Part shown: in pieces, positions 33,942 to 43,165 of the stretch
Numbering within the stretch: position 1 is the stretch's first letter
How the letters are laid out: each line of letters begins with the position of its first letter
Source: CAYULW01 sp964445815
GTDB taxonomy: Bacteria; Bacteroidota; Bacteroidia; Flavobacteriales_E; Vicingaceae
DNA: 64,000 nucleotides
Assembly: GCA_964445815.1 (NCBI GenBank)
Contig: CAYULW010000002.1
Span: forward strand, 434,001-498,000
Reading direction: 5' to 3'
Translations under genes and position numbers: made by a program
The notes under the pieces: generated by a model
Seen by the model: only the letters and a program-made list of their open reading frames with translations
What the model was told of the DNA's origin: nothing
The model's database searches: none

Positions 33942-35273
33942 CTAATTATTTTCTTGTGATTTTGGTAGATAATAAAGGACTACTCTATTCTCTTTATTCA
34001 GATATTTCTTAGCTGCTGCCATGATTTGCTCTTTAGTAACGGCCATATATCTGTTAATCTCAGTGTTGATCAAATTCGCATCACCATAGTATACATGGTA
34101 ATTCGCTAAATTTTCAGCCAGACCTGCAACACTTCCGTTTCCACTAATAAAATCATTCTCAATCTGATTTCTAAGTTTGGCGAATTCTTCATCAGAAATT
34201 ATTTCTGATTTAACCCTATTAATCTCAACATCCATCGCTTCTTCCAAATCAGTTGGAGCAACTCCCATATTGGCAATTCCAAACATCAGAGCTAAACCCG
34301 GATCTTCTGTTGGTAAAGGAAAGGCCCCTACAAAAACAGCTTTTTGTTTTTCATCTTTTATTACCTTTTGAAATCGAGAACTCTCACCTTGAGATAAGAG
34401 TTGAGAGACCATGCTCATGGCATAAAAATCTTTAGTTCCTTGTCCCGGCATGTGATAGCCCATAACAACTGCAGGAAGCTGAATATTATCAAAAACAGTA
34501 TCTCTTACTTCTTTCGTTTTTTCTGGCTCTACAATATCAGGTCTGGGAATGGCTTTTGTCCCCTTAGGAATAGACCCAAAGTAGTCGTTGATCCATTTCT
34601 TTGCATCCTTTATATTTATATCCCCTGCAATGGATAATGTTGCATTATTTGGCACATAGAATGTATTGTAGAAATCCATAAACTCCTCTAATGTTGCCTT
34701 GTTAATGTACTCAGGAGACCCAATTGGAGTCCATCTGTATGGATGTTTTTCAAAGGCATGGCCAAAGGTTTCGATTAAAATGGTTCCATAAGGTGTGTTT
34801 TCATTCCTTTGTTTTAACTCTTCTTTTACTACTCCCCTTTGCGTCTCTACGCCTTCCTCATCAATCTTAGCATGCAACATTCTTTCAGACTCTAACCATA
34901 AGCCTAATTTCAATTGATTGGAAGGTAATATTTCAAAATAGTATGTTCTATCAAAGGACGTATTGGCATTTAGAATACCTCCATTGCCTTGAACAATCTT
35001 AAAGAACTCACCTCGTTCAATGTTTTCTGAACCTTCAAATAAAAGATGTTCAAAAAAGTGAGCAAACCCAGTTCTTTTTGGATCTTCATTTTTAGACCCT
35101 ACATGATATAAAACAGAAACTGCAACAATTGGAGTTGAATGATCTTCATGCAAAATGACATGCATTCCATTGTCAAGATCATATTCGACAAACTCAATTT
35201 TTTTAGCCTTATTCTGGGCTGACATGCTTAAAAAGCCAGCTATACCCAAGGCTAATAATAATCTTTTTTTCAT
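33942..35273 (-). CDS. M16-family zinc peptidase, catalytic subunit
   Basis: 443 residues from the ATG at 35273, which starts a signal peptide (MKKRLLLALGIAGFLSMSAQ); an ATG at 35312 adds 13 non-signal residues and lies upstream of a near-consensus promoter box (TACTTTCG, minus strand 35307-35300). The inverted zinc motif H72-F-F-E75-H76 and the downstream VKEEL Glu make it the active partner. Such periplasmic pairs degrade small peptides. It is followed on the same transcript by the inactive-type subunit. Confidence 0.9.
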   Translation of the reverse strand: MKKRLLLALGIAGFLSMSAQNKAKKIEFVEYDLDNGMHVILHEDHSTPIVAVSVLYHVGSKNEDPKRTGFAHFFEHLLFEGSENIERGEFFKIVQGNGGILNANTSFDRTYYFEILPSNQLKLGLWLESERMLHAKIDEEGVETQRGVVKEELKQRNENTPYGTILIETFGHAFEKHPYRWTPIGSPEYINKATLEEFMDFYNTFYVPNNATLSIAGDINIKDAKKWINDYFGSIPKGTKAIPRPDIVEPEKTKEVRDTVFDNIQLPAVVMGYHMPGQGTKDFYAMSMVSQLLSQGESSRFQKVIKDEKQKAVFVGAFPLPTEDPGLALMFGIANMGVAPTDLEEAMDVEINRVKSEIISDEEFAKLRNQIENDFISGNGSVAGLAENLANYHVYYGDANLINTEINRYMAVTKEQIMAAAKKYLNKENRVVLYYLPKSQENN

Positions 35274-35423
35274 AGATGTAAACAATTTATTTTGAGGCTC
35301 GAAAGTAAGCATTAATTAAATTTATCATATGGGTGATAGACTAATGGAGTTTATTGGTTTTGAACGGCTGAATTATTGTTTTTCTAGTTTTTTATGTTAC
35401 ATTTAGACTAAAATGAGCAGGTC

Positions 35424-37235
35424 ATGAAAAAAATTACACTCTATTTATTCCTAATTGTCCCAATACTCGGCTACAGCCAATTACCTCTTTCAGGAGGTCC
35501 TGACAACTTTGGATATACATTTAAAAATTCAAATCATCCCTCGGGTCCGTCATACAATTGGTTTGATATTACGACCATAGGGACTTTAGTTCCCAGTCTG
35601 GCCGATGATAATTTTGTTGGTCCTTTTCCAATAAGCGGCTTTACCTACTATGGGAATACACCAACTCAATTTTGGATTGGATCAAATGGATATATTGCTT
35701 TTAATGCTGTTAATATTGCTTCTACTGCAGCCTCTTTTCCAATTATACCAACAATTGGAGGCCCCAATCATTATATTGCTCCATTTCTGAGCGACCTTAA
35801 TTTGGCGGGTTCTTCCAGTAATCCCGGAAGAGTCTATCGGTATGACTCAGGAGATACAGTTTGTGTAAGTTTCGTAAATGTTCCTTTTTGGTATAACAAT
35901 GCTAATCAGTATTCAGGTGATAACACCTTTCAGGTCATTTTAAATAGAGCCGATTCATCAATTACTTTTAATTATGAGAAACAAGTTGGTGCCCCGGATC
36001 CTGTCTATGTCAACAATTATGTATCAATAGGTATCGAAAATTCAACGGGAAACGACGGACTACAATATTATCGTGGAGATTCTATAGCCAGTATTTTGTA
36101 TACAAGCGTAAAATATGAATATCCGGTAACCATTCAACCTCTAACAGATATTTCAATAGAATGGATAGACAATCCGGGAAATAAAGCTCGCTTTACAACT
36201 CAACAGAATGGCTTTATTCCGGAAGCAAAAATTAAAAATATTGGCAACCAGAATGTGACTAGTACCATTAACCTTTCATATCTCATTGAAGATTCTTTAA
36301 ATTCTATTGTAACTCTCGGCTCAGCAAGCATTCCTTCTTTATCTGCTGGTCGAGATACCACTATCGTCTTAGGCCCTAACTTTTCTCCCTCAGCATATGG
36401 TAGATATAATCTAAGGGTTTATTTAAATGGTGTAACTAATGATATGATTCAATCGAATGATACAAGCGAGATATTCTTTAAGGTGATAAATACAAATTTG
36501 CAATCTCAAAAATTAAATTATTCAAATCAACCACCATTTGTTGGAGCGATCAGTTGGACTGGGGGAAATGGTGGTGTTGCCTGTTATTTTGAGCCGCCTT
36601 ATTACCCGGCTAGAGTAACGAGTTCTGACTATTATATTACTGCTTTGGGTACTCCTCCTGTAGGTTTCTCTTCAATGCTCTTTGATGATGGAGGTAGAAT
36701 TACACCTCAAGGTGCTTTGCTGGACTCCGTTTATGTTCTGCCAGGCAATGTATTTACTGGTCAATACAATAACATCCCATTGGATACACCAAGGGTCATT
36801 ACAAGTGGTGGGGTTTATTTGCTATGGTTAATGGGTGGTGATGGGGTTTCTTTAGGAACCTCGAATATTACTCCTGCTTCCAATCAAACTTATGAAGTAT
36901 TGTTTGGGTCATGGGCACCATATAGAAGTGCAGGAACTCAAGATTTCTTAATGGGTTTACGCATAGAACCTGTCATTACCGGAATTGAGAATATTTCTGA
37001 CGAATCTGTTCAACAAGTATATCCTAATCCATCTGCAGATTTAATAACGATTCAGTTAAACCGAACTGATGTTGACAGAAACGCATTCAGACTTATTGAT
37101 ATTCAAGGAAAAACAGTTGATGCGAAGTTTATTTTCAATGATGGTGTGCTCAGAGTGTATAAAGGCACGTTACCCGCGGGCATCTATTTCCTCAATTATA
37201 AAAACACAAATACAAAGCTTGTCTTCACTGATTAA
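35424..37235 (+). CDS. Large secreted T9SS type A protein
   Basis: 603 residues with a signal peptide (about 1-18, ending GYS). The first third has a nidogen-like character (FTYYGNTPTQFWIGSNGYIAF, cited in part; VSFVNVPFWYNN; FQVILNRADSSITFNYEK), found in surface adhesins. Residues about 230-350 are a CARDB-like beta-sandwich. The C-terminus has VYPNPSADLITIQL and LPAGIYFLNY, a type A sorting domain. It is likely a surface adhesion protein. The stop codon overlaps that of the convergent metallo-hydrolase by 4 bases. Confidence 0.82.
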   Translation: MKKITLYLFLIVPILGYSQLPLSGGPDNFGYTFKNSNHPSGPSYNWFDITTIGTLVPSLADDNFVGPFPISGFTYYGNTPTQFWIGSNGYIAFNAVNIASTAASFPIIPTIGGPNHYIAPFLSDLNLAGSSSNPGRVYRYDSGDTVCVSFVNVPFWYNNANQYSGDNTFQVILNRADSSITFNYEKQVGAPDPVYVNNYVSIGIENSTGNDGLQYYRGDSIASILYTSVKYEYPVTIQPLTDISIEWIDNPGNKARFTTQQNGFIPEAKIKNIGNQNVTSTINLSYLIEDSLNSIVTLGSASIPSLSAGRDTTIVLGPNFSPSAYGRYNLRVYLNGVTNDMIQSNDTSEIFFKVINTNLQSQKLNYSNQPPFVGAISWTGGNGGVACYFEPPYYPARVTSSDYYITALGTPPVGFSSMLFDDGGRITPQGALLDSVYVLPGNVFTGQYNNIPLDTPRVITSGGVYLLWLMGGDGVSLGTSNITPASNQTYEVLFGSWAPYRSAGTQDFLMGLRIEPVITGIENISDESVQQVYPNPSADLITIQLNRTDVDRNAFRLIDIQGKTVDAKFIFNDGVLRVYKGTLPAGIYFLNYKNTNTKLVFTD

Positions 37236-37999
37236 TTGATGGTAAGTTTTAAGCCGTCGTAGGCTAATTTAACATGGGGAGGAAGTTCATTTTGAACTTC
37301 CTTTTCTTTTCCCATCAAATGACTAATATGAGTCAGATAAGCATTCTTTGGCCCAAGTTCTTCAATTAAAGCTAAAGCTTCTTCCAAATTGTAATGAGAA
37401 ATATGCTTTTCTTTTCTTAGCGCAGAAAGGATAAGCGTATCCAGATTGAATAACTTCTTCTTTTCTTCTTCTGAAATATAATTGGCATCAGTTACATAGG
37501 CAAAATCCCTTAATCTAAAGGCTTTGACAGGTAATTTATAATGCATTACTTCTATGGGTTTTAAAACTATATCTCTGATGACAATATCATCTTTATGAAT
37601 GGTATTGAGTTCAATCTTAGGTATACCTGGATATTTAAATTCTGAAAATACATATGAAAATTCTCGCTTTAAGGCCGTTTGAACTTCATGACTTGCGAAG
37701 ACTTGCATGGCCTCCCCCCCTCTTTTGAAGTTAAAAGCTCTGACATCATCCAAACCTGCTACATGGTCTTTATGCTCGTGGGTGAATACAACAGCATCAA
37801 GATCCATTACCTTTTCTCTTAGCATTTGAGATCTAAAATCCGGACCGGTATCTATGACGATTGTCGTTTCTTCTGATTCAATTAATAAAGAGGTTCGCGT
37901 TCTTTGATCGTGAGGATTGTCTGACCGGCAAACATCACATTCGCAAGCAATTACAGGAACGCCTTGAGAAGTACCACTACCAAGAACAGTCGCAATCAT
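37232..37999 (-). CDS. MBL-fold metallo-hydrolase (PhnP-like)
   Basis: 255 residues. The metallo-beta-lactamase motif H74-x-H76-x-D78-H79 (FTHEHKDHVAG) is intact, with later YVTDANYI and LTHISHLMG ligands. CECDVCRSDNP near the N-terminus is a zinc-binding loop seen in PhnP-type cyclic phosphodiesterases. The substrate could be a cyclic nucleotide or phosphodiester. The gene starts where the cysteine desulfurase gene ends (1-base overlap) and ends the three-gene operon 40532-37232. Confidence 0.87.
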   Translation of the reverse strand: MIATVLGSGTSQGVPVIACECDVCRSDNPHDQRTRTSLLIESEETTIVIDTGPDFRSQMLREKVMDLDAVVFTHEHKDHVAGLDDVRAFNFKRGGEAMQVFASHEVQTALKREFSYVFSEFKYPGIPKIELNTIHKDDIVIRDIVLKPIEVMHYKLPVKAFRLRDFAYVTDANYISEEEKKKLFNLDTLILSALRKEKHISHYNLEEALALIEELGPKNAYLTHISHLMGKEKEVQNELPPHVKLAYDGLKLTIN

Positions 38000-39138
38000 T
38001 AAATGGCTTTAACAAATATTTTTTCCAATACAGCAATGCATTGATCTACTTCTTCTTTGGTGTTGAATCGTCCAAAAGAGAAACGAACAGAAGGTCGATC
38101 ACTTGGTGCACCAATTGCCTTTAAGACATGAGAGCCAATATTAGAACCCGAAGAACATGCACTACCACCTGAGGCACTAATTCCCTCAATGTCTAAATTA
38201 TAGAGAAACATTTCATCCATAAAAGTAGACGGGAAACAAACATTAAGTACAGTGTATAAGGAATCTTCCGATTCTGAATCACCATTAAAATGAACATCAG
38301 GGATGCATTCTTTTAATTGTCTGATCATGTACGACTTAATCGATTGAATCTCCTTTTGATGTCCTTCAACATCTTCATAAGCTAACTCTAGTGCTTTGGT
38401 TAGGCCTACTATGCCATAAATATTCTCAGTGCCGGCTCGCATGTTTCGTTCCTGAGCTCCTCCTGTTATCATTGGACTTAAACCAACATCATTTTTAATG
38501 TAGATAAAACCTATGCCTTTTGGGCCATGAAACTTATGTGCAGAACAAGTTGCAAAGTGCAAATTCAAATCCTGAAAATCGAATTGATAATGCCCCATGG
38601 TTTGAACGGTATCCGAGTGAAATAGAGCGTTGTATTGCTTACACAATGCTCCTACTTCTTTAAGAGGAGTTCTTGTGGCAATCTCATTGTTCGCATGCAT
38701 TAGACTAACCAAAGCTTTACCTCCTGTCTGTAATAACTCTTCTAAATGGGGTAAATTAATTTTGCCTTTTTCATCTACCTTAACAATGCTGAGTTTAATT
38801 CCCGTTTTTTCTGCTAATTCCTCGGCTGTATGTAAAACAGCATGATGCTCTAGGGGCGACGTAATTATATGGTTAACCCCTAAATCAAAAACAGAGCATC
38901 TAAGAATCATGTTATCAGCTTCAGTACCACCGGAAGTGAAAAAGAACTCAGAGGGACTTGCATTAAAAAACGAAGCCACTTTTTTTCTGGATCGTTCAAT
39001 AAGTGATCTAGCCACTCTACCATCTGCATGAGTTGAACTGGGGTTGCCATAAGTATCTTTTAATACCGGCAACATTGCTTCTACTACTCTTGGATCAATT
39101 GGTGTGGTTGCGGCATTATCAAAGTATATGTTGTTCAT
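37999..39138 (-). CDS. Cysteine desulfurase (NifS/IscS class)
   Basis: 379 residues, aminotransferase class V. PLP lysine K202 lies in CSAHKFHGPKG and the active cysteine C328 in SGGSACSSGSN, a loop typical of group I (NifS/IscS) enzymes. It releases sulfur from cysteine for Fe-S clusters or tRNA thiolation. It overlaps glmM-like by 4 bases and the metallo-hydrolase by 1 base, so all three are translationally coupled. No iscU/sufU scaffold is nearby. Housekeeping role likely. Confidence 0.92.
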   Translation of the reverse strand: MNNIYFDNAATTPIDPRVVEAMLPVLKDTYGNPSSTHADGRVARSLIERSRKKVASFFNASPSEFFFTSGGTEADNMILRCSVFDLGVNHIITSPLEHHAVLHTAEELAEKTGIKLSIVKVDEKGKINLPHLEELLQTGGKALVSLMHANNEIATRTPLKEVGALCKQYNALFHSDTVQTMGHYQFDFQDLNLHFATCSAHKFHGPKGIGFIYIKNDVGLSPMITGGAQERNMRAGTENIYGIVGLTKALELAYEDVEGHQKEIQSIKSYMIRQLKECIPDVHFNGDSESEDSLYTVLNVCFPSTFMDEMFLYNLDIEGISASGGSACSSGSNIGSHVLKAIGAPSDRPSVRFSFGRFNTKEEVDQCIAVLEKIFVKAI

Positions 39139-40532
39139 GCTTTTACAATTTCCTTTATCTCTTCTATTATTTTGTTAGCCAATGCATTAGCTTTAGCTTC
39201 ATTTTCGCTTTCTGAATATACACGAATTATAGGTTCTGTATTTGATTTTCTCAAATGCACCCACTCTTTATCAAATTCAATTTTAAGTCCATCAATGGTG
39301 TCGATGTCTTGGTCTTCATACTTTAACTCCATTTGTTGTAAAACCTGATCAACATTTATATCGGGTGTAAGCTCGATCTTATTTTTCGAAATGAAATAAT
39401 TGGTATAACTTGACCTTAACTCGGATATAGATTCTTTAAAATCAGCTAAATGAGAAAGAAACAGAGCGATGCCTACTAATGCATCCCTTCCGTAATGCAG
39501 TTCGGGGTAAATGATTCCCCCATTCCCTTCTCCACCAATAATTGCATCAACCTCTTTCATTTTTTGTACTACATTGACTTCGCCAACTGCAGAAGCAAAG
39601 TATTGACCTTTATGATTTTCCGTAACATCTCTTAAAGCACGCGTTGAGGAAAGATTACTCACTGAGTTACCTTGTTTGTGCTTCAGCACGTAATCTGCTA
39701 CTGCCACTAATGTATATTCTTCTCCAAACATGCTGCCATTTTCAGAAACAAAAGCCAAACGATCTACATCAGGGTCGACAACTATTCCTAAATTGGCATT
39801 GTTTTCAATGACCGAATTGGAGATGTCTTTCAGATTTTCAGGAAGTGGTTCCGGATTATGTGGGAATTCACCATTCGGTTCGCAATACAATTCAATAACT
39901 TCTTTTACACCTAATGCTTTGAGTAAAGGAGGAAGAGCAATTCCTCCTGTAGAATTAACGCAATCAATCACAACCTTAAAATGACATGACCTTATTGCAT
40001 CTACATTCACTAAATCAAGTTGAAGTATTTCTTTTATGTGCTTATCGATATAAGAATCATCTGTTTGTACTTTACCTAACTCTCTGACCTCACTGAAACT
40101 AATTTCTCCTAAATCATCGGCTATCTTTAGTAATCTTTCACCCTCTTCTGCAGAAATAAACTCTCCTTTGTGATTTAATAGCTTTAAAGCATTCCATTGA
40201 ATTGGATTATGACTGGCCGTTAAAATGATTCCTCCATTAGCTCCTTCTAGTGGTACGGCCATCTCTACCGTTGGTGTGGTAGATAAACCAAGATCAAGTA
40301 CATCTATCCCCATACCAATCAAAGTACCTATAACCAAATGATTGAGCATTTCACCACTTATTCTAGCATCTCTTCCAATAACAACCCTTGGCTTTTCATC
40401 GCCTGAGTTTTTATCCATTAACCACTTCGCATAGGCTGTTGCATATTTCACGATATCAAAAGGAGTGAGATTATCATCGGAAAAACCACCTATCGTCCCC
40501 CTTATTCCTGATATGGATTTGATTAATGTCAT
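39135..40532 (-). CDS. glmM: Phosphoglucosamine mutase / phosphohexomutase family
   Basis: 465 residues of the alpha-D-phosphohexomutase superfamily. Seen are TASHNPIQWNALKLL (phospho-serine S107), DPDVDRLAFV (metal-binding loop), GEGNGGIIYPELHYGRDA (sugar-binding) and RKSNTEPIIRVYSES (phosphate-binding). The NEP/GEGNGG form fits GlmM-like enzymes that make glucosamine-1-phosphate for cell-wall precursors, but a phosphomannomutase/phosphoglucomutase role cannot be excluded. The promoter box at 40552-40559 lies 19 nt upstream. First gene of the operon. Confidence 0.85.
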   Translation of the reverse strand: MTLIKSISGIRGTIGGFSDDNLTPFDIVKYATAYAKWLMDKNSGDEKPRVVIGRDARISGEMLNHLVIGTLIGMGIDVLDLGLSTTPTVEMAVPLEGANGGIILTASHNPIQWNALKLLNHKGEFISAEEGERLLKIADDLGEISFSEVRELGKVQTDDSYIDKHIKEILQLDLVNVDAIRSCHFKVVIDCVNSTGGIALPPLLKALGVKEVIELYCEPNGEFPHNPEPLPENLKDISNSVIENNANLGIVVDPDVDRLAFVSENGSMFGEEYTLVAVADYVLKHKQGNSVSNLSSTRALRDVTENHKGQYFASAVGEVNVVQKMKEVDAIIGGEGNGGIIYPELHYGRDALVGIALFLSHLADFKESISELRSSYTNYFISKNKIELTPDINVDQVLQQMELKYEDQDIDTIDGLKIEFDKEWVHLRKSNTEPIIRVYSESENEAKANALANKIIEEIKEIVKA

Positions 40533-40551
40533 GCTGATAAGAATTAGGAAG

Positions 40552-40559
40552 CAAAACTA
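40552..40559 (-). promoter_or_regulatory. TAnnTTTG promoter box for the glmM operon
   Basis: TAGTTTTG on the minus strand matches the -7 consensus, 19 nt before the ATG at 40532. Confidence 0.55.
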
Positions 40560-40667
40560 AGAATTTGGCATTTTTAATCTGTTAATTTCTTTGTGGAAAA
40601 TAATACTCTACAGAACTTTGCATCGTTATATTTTTAACAACCTTTGTTAAGGAGCGGAATTGAATTT

Positions 40668-42083
40668 ATGGAAAACGAAGCCCACAATCCCTTTGATGAG
40701 TCTCAGGAGAAAGCCCTAGCTTGGCGATTCGAAAACATGCTCAAAGAAAAGAAAACCTTGTTTTTTGACGTGGACGAATTAGAACATCTTATCGACTATT
40801 ATAATTCTAGAAATGAAACGGCTAAAGCTATAGACGTTGTAGGTTACGCTCTTGAGATTCATCCAAATTCAGGCACACTATTAGTCAATTGTGCGCAGCT
40901 TTACCTTTCAATTCACAAGCCACAGGAAGCCTTAAGGTATTTAAATTTAGCCGAGAGTTTTGAGCCTTTTAATCATGAGTTGTTTTATACCAAAGGTTCC
41001 ATATTCAGTCAACTTAGGCAACATGAGAAGGCAATAGAGCAATACAAAAAGGCGCTTGAGTATGCCGATAGTGGAGAAAAAGAGGACATCTGCCTTCAAT
41101 TGGCATTTGAAAATGAAAATATGGATAATTATGACGAGGCCATTAATTATTTAAAGGAAATACTCAACTCTAATCCTGAAAATGAAACCGCCTTATATGA
41201 AATTGGGTTTTGTTTTGATGTCTCTGAAAAACTGGAAGAAGGCAAGCTTTTTTTCTCGCAATTTGTTGATGACCAACCCTACTCCTATATTGGGTGGTAC
41301 AACCTTGGAATAACATATGGGAAGCTGGATCTTTTTGAAAAGGCGGTAAGCTGCTATGATTTTTCAATTGCAATAAAACAGGATTTTTCTTCAGCTTATT
41401 TCAATAAAGCACATTGTTTTAGTCAAATGGGTAACTATACTCAAGCACTTGAATGTTTCAGAGAGACTTTAGAAATTGATAAGGAAGATTCATTGAGCCA
41501 TTATTATATCGGTGAATGTTATGAGAAGTTAGAGCAACTGAATAAAGCCATTTCTTCCTATAAAAAAGCCATAGAAATTGATGACTTCATTGCCGATGCA
41601 TGGATGGGGATTAGCAATTGCTATTTTGATCTGGGACAATATCACGATAGTCTTTCTCATATAAAAAAGGCCATTTCACTCGATGATAATAATGCAGACT
41701 ATTACTACCTCTTGGGTGATATACAAGCGCAATTGGGTTTTCTTGAAGAAGCATTAATTTCTTATAAAAAGGTTCTGGAGATAGATGAGGACGATGAGAG
41801 CATTCTTATTGATTTAGCTAAAATAGCTGAAGAAACTGACAATACTGATTTGGCAATGGACTACTATTGCTTAGGTGTGAAGAATCAGCCTAATAATGGT
41901 AAGTTATTGTATAACTTTGTGGCCTTCCTATTAAAACGGGGAGATCAGATCAATGCCTATTTTTATTTGGATTTGGCTTTAAAAAAGCACTTTGATGAAA
42001 GAGTAGAACTTTTTGATGCATATGCTGAAGCCATGTATGACGAACAGGTCATTGAGATGATAGAATACTACAGAAACGATTAA
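40668..42083 (+). CDS. Tetratricopeptide-repeat protein
   Basis: 471 residues from the ATG at 40668; a TTG at 40644 is possible but the AAGGAG-like run at 40649 and the ATG fit better. At least ten TPR units fill the protein (for example GWYNLGITYGKLDLFEKAVS, SHYYIGECYEKLEQLNKAIS and YYYLLGDIQAQLGFLEEALI), each about 34 residues. No signal peptide, so cytoplasmic. It acts as a protein-protein scaffold; partner unknown. A near-consensus promoter box (GAACTTTG) is at 40613-40620. It begins an operon with the phosphosulfolactate synthase-like gene (adjacent, no gap). Confidence 0.85.
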   Translation: MENEAHNPFDESQEKALAWRFENMLKEKKTLFFDVDELEHLIDYYNSRNETAKAIDVVGYALEIHPNSGTLLVNCAQLYLSIHKPQEALRYLNLAESFEPFNHELFYTKGSIFSQLRQHEKAIEQYKKALEYADSGEKEDICLQLAFENENMDNYDEAINYLKEILNSNPENETALYEIGFCFDVSEKLEEGKLFFSQFVDDQPYSYIGWYNLGITYGKLDLFEKAVSCYDFSIAIKQDFSSAYFNKAHCFSQMGNYTQALECFRETLEIDKEDSLSHYYIGECYEKLEQLNKAISSYKKAIEIDDFIADAWMGISNCYFDLGQYHDSLSHIKKAISLDDNNADYYYLLGDIQAQLGFLEEALISYKKVLEIDEDDESILIDLAKIAEETDNTDLAMDYYCLGVKNQPNNGKLLYNFVAFLLKRGDQINAYFYLDLALKKHFDERVELFDAYAEAMYDEQVIEMIEYYRND

Positions 42084-42869
42084 ATGAATTACGATTTACC
42101 TTTTATTCCTGAACGAACAAAAGCACCTAGAGATACCGGCTTAACCATGATGATGGACAAGGGCTTAAGCTGGAGGCAAGCAGAGAACTTTGTTGATTCA
42201 TGTGCAGACTATACAGATATAGTAAAATTGGGCTTTGGAACCTCCTACCTTACAAAAGACCTAGAACAAAAGATCAAAATTTATCATGAAGCAGGGTTTA
42301 AGGTCTATCTCGGAGGAACTTTATTTGAGGCCTTTATCATAAGAGGCATGTTTAAAGACTATAGAAAACTCTTGGATCGTTTAAAACTTTCAACTTGTGA
42401 AGTGTCTGATGGATCCATCATTATTGATCATGAAAAAAAGTGTGAATTCATTAATATCTTGAGCAAGGACTTTACTGTATTATCAGAAGTTGGTTCTAAA
42501 GAAGAAGGCATATTAATAAGTCCAAACAAATGGATAAACATGATGCAATCTGAATTGGAAGCGGGTTCCTGGAAGGTTATTGCCGAGGCTCGAGAGTCGG
42601 GAACCGTTGGAATATATAGGCCAAATGGAACTGCGCATGTCTCACTTGTAAACAAGATTACGGCTAAAGTTAGCCTTGAAAACATTCTATGGGAAGCTCC
42701 TATCAAATCTCAGCAAGTCTGGTTCATTAAACAGTTTGGTGCGAATGTTAATTTGGGCAACATTTCCAATAATGAGGTCATTCCTTTGGAAACACTTAGA
42801 ATTGGTTTGAGAGGGGATACTTTTCATGATTATATTCCAAGTGACCTATCTGAAAAACATTTGCAATGA
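42084..42869 (+). CDS. Phosphosulfolactate synthase (ComA family)
   Basis: 261 residues of the ComA TIM-barrel family: DIVKLGFGTSYL, GFKVYLGGTLFE, CEVSDGSIII, SEVGSKEEG, ARESGTVGIY and EAPIKSQQVWFIKQFG follow the family order of strands. ComA adds sulfite to phosphoenolpyruvate to give phosphosulfolactate. None of the later coenzyme M genes (comB-comE) are in the window. In Bacteroidota, a link to sulfonate metabolism, for example cysteate for sulfonolipids, is conceivable but not shown. It overlaps the rhodanese gene by 4 bases. Confidence 0.85.
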   Translation: MNYDLPFIPERTKAPRDTGLTMMMDKGLSWRQAENFVDSCADYTDIVKLGFGTSYLTKDLEQKIKIYHEAGFKVYLGGTLFEAFIIRGMFKDYRKLLDRLKLSTCEVSDGSIIIDHEKKCEFINILSKDFTVLSEVGSKEEGILISPNKWINMMQSELEAGSWKVIAEARESGTVGIYRPNGTAHVSLVNKITAKVSLENILWEAPIKSQQVWFIKQFGANVNLGNISNNEVIPLETLRIGLRGDTFHDYIPSDLSEKHLQ

Positions 42870-43165
42870 AATTTAAGGAAATAGATCGTTCTGACTTCGA
42901 TTATTTAAAGGACATGGATGCTGCTCAAGTAGTTGATGTTCGAGAGGAATACGAATTTGAAGATGAAAACATTGGTGGGATTAATCTCCCAATGGCAGAA
43001 ATTCTTAATCGTCTTGATCGACTTTCTCAGTTTAAAACAATACTCCTTTGTTGTAGAAGTGGTAATCGCTCTAAAGTAGTTGCTTATCATTTATCACAAA
43101 GATGTCCTGGTGTTGAAGTGTACTCCCTGAAAGGAGGCATAAATGCTTATCTGGAAAACGCATGA
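42866..43165 (+). CDS. Single-domain rhodanese-like protein
   Basis: 99 residues, one rhodanese domain. AQVVDVREEYEFEDENIGG is the conserved N-terminal strand and loop, and LLCCRSGNRSKV carries the active-site Cys in a six-residue loop (CRSGNR). Such proteins carry persulfide sulfur. Its coupling (4-base overlaps on both sides) with a sulfite-using enzyme upstream and the DUF368 transporter downstream suggests sulfur handling, which is inference. Confidence 0.9.
   Translation: MKFKEIDRSDFDYLKDMDAAQVVDVREEYEFEDENIGGINLPMAEILNRLDRLSQFKTILLCCRSGNRSKVVAYHLSQRCPGVEVYSLKGGINAYLENA

Noticed and set aside
42428..42706. Open frame antisense to the phosphosulfolactate synthase gene
   Set aside because: Overlaps a well-recognised enzyme in full and has no protein-like pattern or own promoter.
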